Assembly: GCA_964291505.2 (NCBI GenBank)
Contig: OZ220216.1
Coordinates: 1,240,001 to 1,304,000 of the forward strand
Length of the DNA: 64,000 bases
Source of the DNA: Kistimonas sp964291505
GTDB taxonomy: Bacteria > Pseudomonadota > Gammaproteobacteria > Pseudomonadales > Endozoicomonadaceae
Reading direction: 5' to 3'
Part shown: piece after piece, positions 60,185 through 64,000 of the stretch
Numbering within the stretch: the stretch's first letter is position 1
Layout: each line of letters opens with the position of its first letter
Position numbers and translations under genes: made by a program
The notes under the pieces: generated by a model
Told to the model about the DNA's origin: nothing
Databases searched by the model: none
The model's input: only the letters and a program-made list of their open reading frames with translations

Positions 60185-62359
60185 CTAGCGCCATTTTTGC
60201 GTATCGATGTTGTCAAACGTGGTTTGACGGATATCGGCACCATTTTCATGGCTGGCTGCTGTGACAGCAATATTGCTGTTATGGCGGCTGCGGAGCGTGT
60301 TGCCATACCAGTCAAAACGCAGGTTGTCGGAGTCCGTACAACGCCAGATGGTGACTTCACCGCCATCATAGGCCATACCCCGGTTATCAAGGCAATACCC
60401 AGGATCCTTCTTGCTATGGATGAGGCCTGTTAACGGTTCATAACGCCATTGCTGGTTGTCACCGTTGTGGCAGTCCCACAGCAGGACATTACTGCCGTCC
60501 GCCATATTCCCTCCGGCGATATCCATGCAACGCTCACCGCTCTTCAGCGGCTTGTAGACGGCAGGTTGCTCCGCTTTCACCAAGACCTGCTGTGCTTCGC
60601 CACCGTGGCAGCTCCAGAGATGCACATTCGAACCGTTCCCTGAGCCTGCACCTTTGACATCCAGGCATTTACCCTGATTCAGTACACTTCGAAGTACGCC
60701 ATTGTCGGTATCCAGTACCCAGCGCTGTGCGTTGGTACCATTGCACTCCCATAGCTGGATGTTATTGCCATCATGCTGGAGGGCGCCGGAGACATCCAGG
60801 CACATCCGGGGATCGACTTTACTATGGAGTGCACCATCATCATCCATGACCCAGCCTTGGGCGTCGGAACCATTACAGTTCCAGAGGTGGACATTGGTGC
60901 CGTTCTCGGTACCGCTATGGTTGACGTCAATACATTTGCCCAGGTAGCTCATGTAAAGGTTTTTGTATTTGGGTGATACCCGAACCTCGTGACGGGGCTG
61001 GCCCGGATCCAGCCAGAGCTTCAGGATTTCCCGCTCACTGTCCCATTCGCTACGCCAGCTGCCATCAGGATCAGACACCGAGAGTTCCCAGCCATCCTGA
61101 TAGTAACGGCTGGCTGGGATATAGATTTCTGTAGGCCCGGTCACACCGGGTTTCTCATCGTAGACCAATCGGAACTCTTTGCTTTTGGCTTCAAAGTAAT
61201 AATCTACCGGCTGGCCAGCAATGGCCCGGGGATAGGTGCGGGTCAAGTGTTCAGCCACGATGGTTTCGTTGTCGGAACCGTCGGTAGGTGACCAGCCACC
61301 ACGGTCGTTCGACCAGTAAGCCCAGCCAGAACCCATGTAGTCAGCCATCAGGGTGACATCATCAATGAAGTCACCGGCTCCAGGCTGATTGGCACCCACG
61401 CCAAATTCACCGACAACAATGGGCATATTCATCTTGTTCAGCTCGTTGACACGCTCCCGTCCCCAGGGTTCAAACGACCATTTGTCCACGTCACTGTAAG
61501 CGCCGCCTTCATGCAGAAAGGGCGGGTAAAAGTGGGGGGCATAAACTAGCCGCTCTTCACCTTCGCGGGGATCATCAATAACGCCCAGGGTCGAAGCGAC
61601 ACCAAAGTTAATGCCCAGTGCCTGGGGCTCAATGAACAGCCAGGTGTCCTGATCAACGGTACGGATTCGGTTAATCACCCGCTCGTAGAATGGTTGCAGT
61701 TGAAAAGTTTCAAACCCTGGCCAGACATAGGTGCCACCATAGGGTTCATTCATCAGGTCATAGCCGATGACATTGGGGGTATCCTTAAACCGCTTGGCGA
61801 CGTGCGTCCACATATCCGCATAGTGATCTTGAAGACCGTAATCATTGCGCCAGAAGTGATCAAAGGCCCGACTGACACCCGGTTGCAGGTAAGTGATCCA
61901 CCAAGGAGACTGGGGCTCGGCCGCGAGGCCATCAGTGATAGTCGCCCAAGGTGGCGCACCGTCGCCGCCAAACTGGTACGCGTAAAGATCCTGATGCATA
62001 TCCAGCAGGACATACATACCCTGGTCTTCATACCATTTGACCCGTTCAGCGACCTTGTCCAGGTAGGCTTCGTCATAGACTCCGGGTTGTGGCTCGATGG
62101 CATCCCAGAAAATCAGGAAACGGACAAAGTTAAAACCCCAGTCACGGGCTTCACGCTCAACATCCGACTGACCGATCCACGGCATTCTCTCCGGATGCCC
62201 CTTTGCACTTGAGCTGGTGTTGAGGCCATGGAGTATCAGGGCGCGTCCCTGATCATCGGTGATATAGCGAGGGTTATCGGCTTTGTATTTACAACCGGCT
62301 ATAAAAAGCGAGGTGCACAGGCAAACTGCCAGCAGACGCCAGCAACGATTGCGAAACAT
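60185..62359 (-). CDS. Lipoprotein endoglycoceramidase (GH5) with ricin-type lectin repeats
   Basis: A 724-residue enzyme predicted to cut the glycan from glycosphingolipids, releasing ceramide. The lipobox LFIAGC places the lipid-modified cysteine at residue 23. The GH5 barrel has the acid/base Glu205 in DLMNEPYG and the nucleophile Glu318 in VVGEFGVG; LDMHQDLYAYQFGGDGAP is an endoglycoceramidase signature. After a beta-sandwich from ~390, residues ~470-724 hold ricin B-type lectin repeats with QGW, QRW and QQW motifs and paired cysteines. Glycosphingolipids are typical animal membrane lipids, so action on a host membrane is a strong inference. Nothing else carbohydrate-related is adjacent. 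Confidence 0.9.
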   Translation of the reverse strand: MFRNRCWRLLAVCLCTSLFIAGCKYKADNPRYITDDQGRALILHGLNTSSSAKGHPERMPWIGQSDVEREARDWGFNFVRFLIFWDAIEPQPGVYDEAYLDKVAERVKWYEDQGMYVLLDMHQDLYAYQFGGDGAPPWATITDGLAAEPQSPWWITYLQPGVSRAFDHFWRNDYGLQDHYADMWTHVAKRFKDTPNVIGYDLMNEPYGGTYVWPGFETFQLQPFYERVINRIRTVDQDTWLFIEPQALGINFGVASTLGVIDDPREGEERLVYAPHFYPPFLHEGGAYSDVDKWSFEPWGRERVNELNKMNMPIVVGEFGVGANQPGAGDFIDDVTLMADYMGSGWAYWSNDRGGWSPTDGSDNETIVAEHLTRTYPRAIAGQPVDYYFEAKSKEFRLVYDEKPGVTGPTEIYIPASRYYQDGWELSVSDPDGSWRSEWDSEREILKLWLDPGQPRHEVRVSPKYKNLYMSYLGKCIDVNHSGTENGTNVHLWNCNGSDAQGWVMDDDGALHSKVDPRMCLDVSGALQHDGNNIQLWECNGTNAQRWVLDTDNGVLRSVLNQGKCLDVKGAGSGNGSNVHLWSCHGGEAQQVLVKAEQPAVYKPLKSGERCMDIAGGNMADGSNVLLWDCHNGDNQQWRYEPLTGLIHSKKDPGYCLDNRGMAYDGGEVTIWRCTDSDNLRFDWYGNTLRSRHNSNIAVTAASHENGADIRQTTFDNIDTQKWR

Positions 62360-62655
62360 GGCTGTTTCTCTCCAATGTTATTGTTCTTGTCATGGTTTGG
62401 TGGGTTGGCGAGAAAGACCGATACAGGCGGGATTCGGGTTGCCAACCAGGGTGGCGTGTCGAACAGCAAAACATGCACGTTAGTACTATTACAGATTTTC
62501 GATAGCTGATCAAAAGTGTGATGTGTCATGAGAAAGGTGCCTGATCTTGCGAATAGCGCTTCAGGGTCGTGTGGTCTCTGCTTGCTCGACACAGTGTCAC
62601 ATCGTTACACTCGGACGGCGTGTTTTCCTGCAAGTAATAATAAAAAGGTGGAGTT
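62360..62655. other. Gap between divergent endoglycoceramidase and amidohydrolase genes
   Basis: About 295 bases of divergent promoter region. No repeats or hairpins of note were recognised. Confidence 0.4.
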
Positions 62656-64000
62656 ATGCCTGGAATGCAGAGGCGTCGTTGGATGGTGGGATTGTTGTTC
62701 GTGTTGGGGGGGCTGGTTGCATTACTGGCGGTAGTGGGAAGCAGTACCTGGTTCTATCTCAACCCGAAGCCTACTGGCGAACAGGTATTCATCAACGGTC
62801 ATATCCTGACTATGGATGATGACAATACTGTGGCTGAGGCGATGCATCTGAAAGGTGATCGTATTGTTGCAACCGGAACGACTCAGTCGATATTGCAGCA
62901 GGCTGGCGAACAGGCAAATATCATTGATCTACAGGGTAAAACGGTAACGCCGGGTTTCATTGAAGCCCACGGTCATTTTCCCGGTAGTGGACTGAAAGCT
63001 GTAGCCGAAGATGTCAGCAGTCCGCCTGTTGGCACAGTACTGACCATTAGTGATGTATTGAAGCGACTCCGACAGCGCGCCAGTGAGACTCCGCCAGGTG
63101 AATGGGTGATTGGTTATGGGTTTGATGATTCGCTGGTGGCCGAACATCGTTTCATGACGCGAGAAGAGTTGGATACGGTTTCCACGGAACACCCAATCTT
63201 TGTGCTCCATGTTTCAGCCCATATGGCTGTTATTAATACTCGTGCACAGGCTGTCGCGGGGATCGATCAGGATACTGTTGATCCTGAGGGCGGCGAAATT
63301 GTCCGAAATGCCGCAGATGAATTCACAGGCCTACTGGTCGAAACAGCTCATGACCCTGTGCGGGATATGGCCTTTGATTTTTCCGCCTTCAAAAATCTCA
63401 AGGTTGTACAGACATCCGTTGATGACTATGCAAGTCAGGGCGTGACCACGGTACAGAGTGGCAAGGCGACGGAATCCTTTTATCGTCCTTTACGCCTGCT
63501 GTCACGTTTGGGCGTTATACCACAGCGTGTCGTGGTCTGGCCGGATCTTGATCTGGCCAGGTCTATCGATGCCGGTAAGATTGCACGTCACCAATCCGAT
63601 AAGTTGTCAGTAGGTGCGTTGAAGCTGACAACCGACGGATCAATTCAGGGATATACGGGTTATCTCTCGGCACCCTATCACCAGACACCTTCTGAACGCG
63701 CTACAGATTTTCGCGGCGATCCTGTCATGAAAGCGGATCAACTGAGTCAGCTGGTCTCAGAATGGCATGAAAAAGGGTGGCAGCTGGCGTTACATGCGAA
63801 TGGGGATGCAGCGATTGATAATGTGCTGTCTGCAGTAGAAGCGGCCCAGAAAGCATCACCTCGTACTGATGCCCGCCACGTGATTGTTCATGCCCAGATG
63901 AGTCGGCATGACCAGCTTGAGAAAATGCAGTCATTGGGCGTGACGCCAAGCTTTTTTCCTGCGCATGTCTACTATTGGGGAGATCGTCATAACGCCCTGT
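62656..64000 (+). CDS. Amidohydrolase (YtcJ/DUF-amidohydrolase type), partial
   Basis: At least 448 residues, cut by the window end. An N-terminal membrane anchor or signal (WMVGLLFVLGGLVALLAVVG) is followed by an amidohydrolase 3-type fold: TPGFIEAHGHFPG with the HxH metal pair, then WVIGYGFDDSL, KLTTDGSIQGYTG, and LHANGDAAIDN with a further metal-ligand histidine. It is similar to the YtcJ family, whose members deformylate or hydrolyse N-substituted formamides; the substrate is unknown. The ATG is preceded by AAGGTGGAG. Confidence 0.88.
   Translation, partial: MPGMQRRRWMVGLLFVLGGLVALLAVVGSSTWFYLNPKPTGEQVFINGHILTMDDDNTVAEAMHLKGDRIVATGTTQSILQQAGEQANIIDLQGKTVTPGFIEAHGHFPGSGLKAVAEDVSSPPVGTVLTISDVLKRLRQRASETPPGEWVIGYGFDDSLVAEHRFMTREELDTVSTEHPIFVLHVSAHMAVINTRAQAVAGIDQDTVDPEGGEIVRNAADEFTGLLVETAHDPVRDMAFDFSAFKNLKVVQTSVDDYASQGVTTVQSGKATESFYRPLRLLSRLGVIPQRVVVWPDLDLARSIDAGKIARHQSDKLSVGALKLTTDGSIQGYTGYLSAPYHQTPSERATDFRGDPVMKADQLSQLVSEWHEKGWQLALHANGDAAIDNVLSAVEAAQKASPRTDARHVIVHAQMSRHDQLEKMQSLGVTPSFFPAHVYYWGDRHNAL

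Noticed and set aside
1..64000. Complete insertion sequence, integrase or phage module
   Set aside because: No transposase, integrase or phage structural gene was found anywhere in the window.

Overview
The window looks like chromosomal DNA of a marine, host-associated gammaproteobacterium of the Oceanospirillales/Endozoicomonadaceae type (inference). The core genes are typical of that group: the tusDCBE-yccA-tRNA-Ser block in a Pseudomonas-like arrangement, FabY-type ketoacyl synthase, DNA polymerase II, PurT, RlmJ, CobB, YhhQ and NADP-glutamate dehydrogenase. Scattered among them are eukaryote-like or host-directed proteins: an F-box-like/WD40 protein, an ankyrin-repeat protein, a 2270-residue protein of unknown function, and a lipoprotein endoglycoceramidase with ricin-type lectin repeats. 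No intact insertion sequence, phage, integron or CRISPR array was seen.

Layout. 1-5.2 kb: lipase-like protein, YqaA, a CARB/PSE-like class A beta-lactamase, an Asp/Glu racemase-family protein and the F-box-like/WD40 protein. 5.2-9.5 kb: a broken alpha-carbonic anhydrase gene, tRNA-Pro(GGG), a secreted MINPP/phytase-like phosphatase, a HAD phosphatase and rlmJ. 9.6-14.4 kb: a four-gene ABC importer of the BMP/nucleoside type (ATPase, two permeases, binding protein). 14.7-26.1 kb: DUF2147 protein, GlxA-type regulator, fabY, a nucleoside-recognition membrane protein, CBS protein, yhhQ, DUF4139 protein, cobB, a Prs-like protein and gdhA. 26.1-33.6 kb: ankyrin protein, MoxR/VWA pair, a palindromic element, cysK, yafJ, a small membrane protein and an EamA transporter. 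33.8-40.6 kb: the AT-rich giant gene with a 9-bp tandem repeat. 40.7-44.0 kb: tusEBCD, yccA, tRNA-Ser(TGA) and a cold-shock gene. 44.4-52.6 kb: Na+/H+ antiporter, DUF1971 protein, small exported proteins, a tandem DUF1566 pair, ChrA, DUF3144 protein and a PrcB-like protein. 52.7-64.0 kb: polB, a MazG-like pyrophosphatase, purT, a small FLAQGG-motif protein, a candidate small RNA, a second cold-shock protein, a DUF2927 protein, the endoglycoceramidase, and an amidohydrolase cut by the window end.

Functional themes. Sulfur relay for tRNA thiolation (TusBCDE) and cysteine synthesis (CysK); nitrogen assimilation (GdhA); purine supply (PurT, BMP importer, Prs-like protein); DNA and nucleotide maintenance (PolB, MazG-like). 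The host-interaction candidates sit as single genes inside ordinary operon blocks. The ankyrin and giant genes are visibly richer in A+T than their neighbours (19 G/C in the 60 bases from 34201 and 21 of 60 from 26461, against 34 of 60 from 11941), consistent with independent acquisition.

The most interesting items are the F-box-like/WD40 architecture, the giant gene with its two-block (9+9) TDK repeat, a candidate ~88-nt small RNA on the minus strand near 57.65 kb, the lectin-bearing endoglycoceramidase, and the chromosomal RSG-type carbenicillinase.
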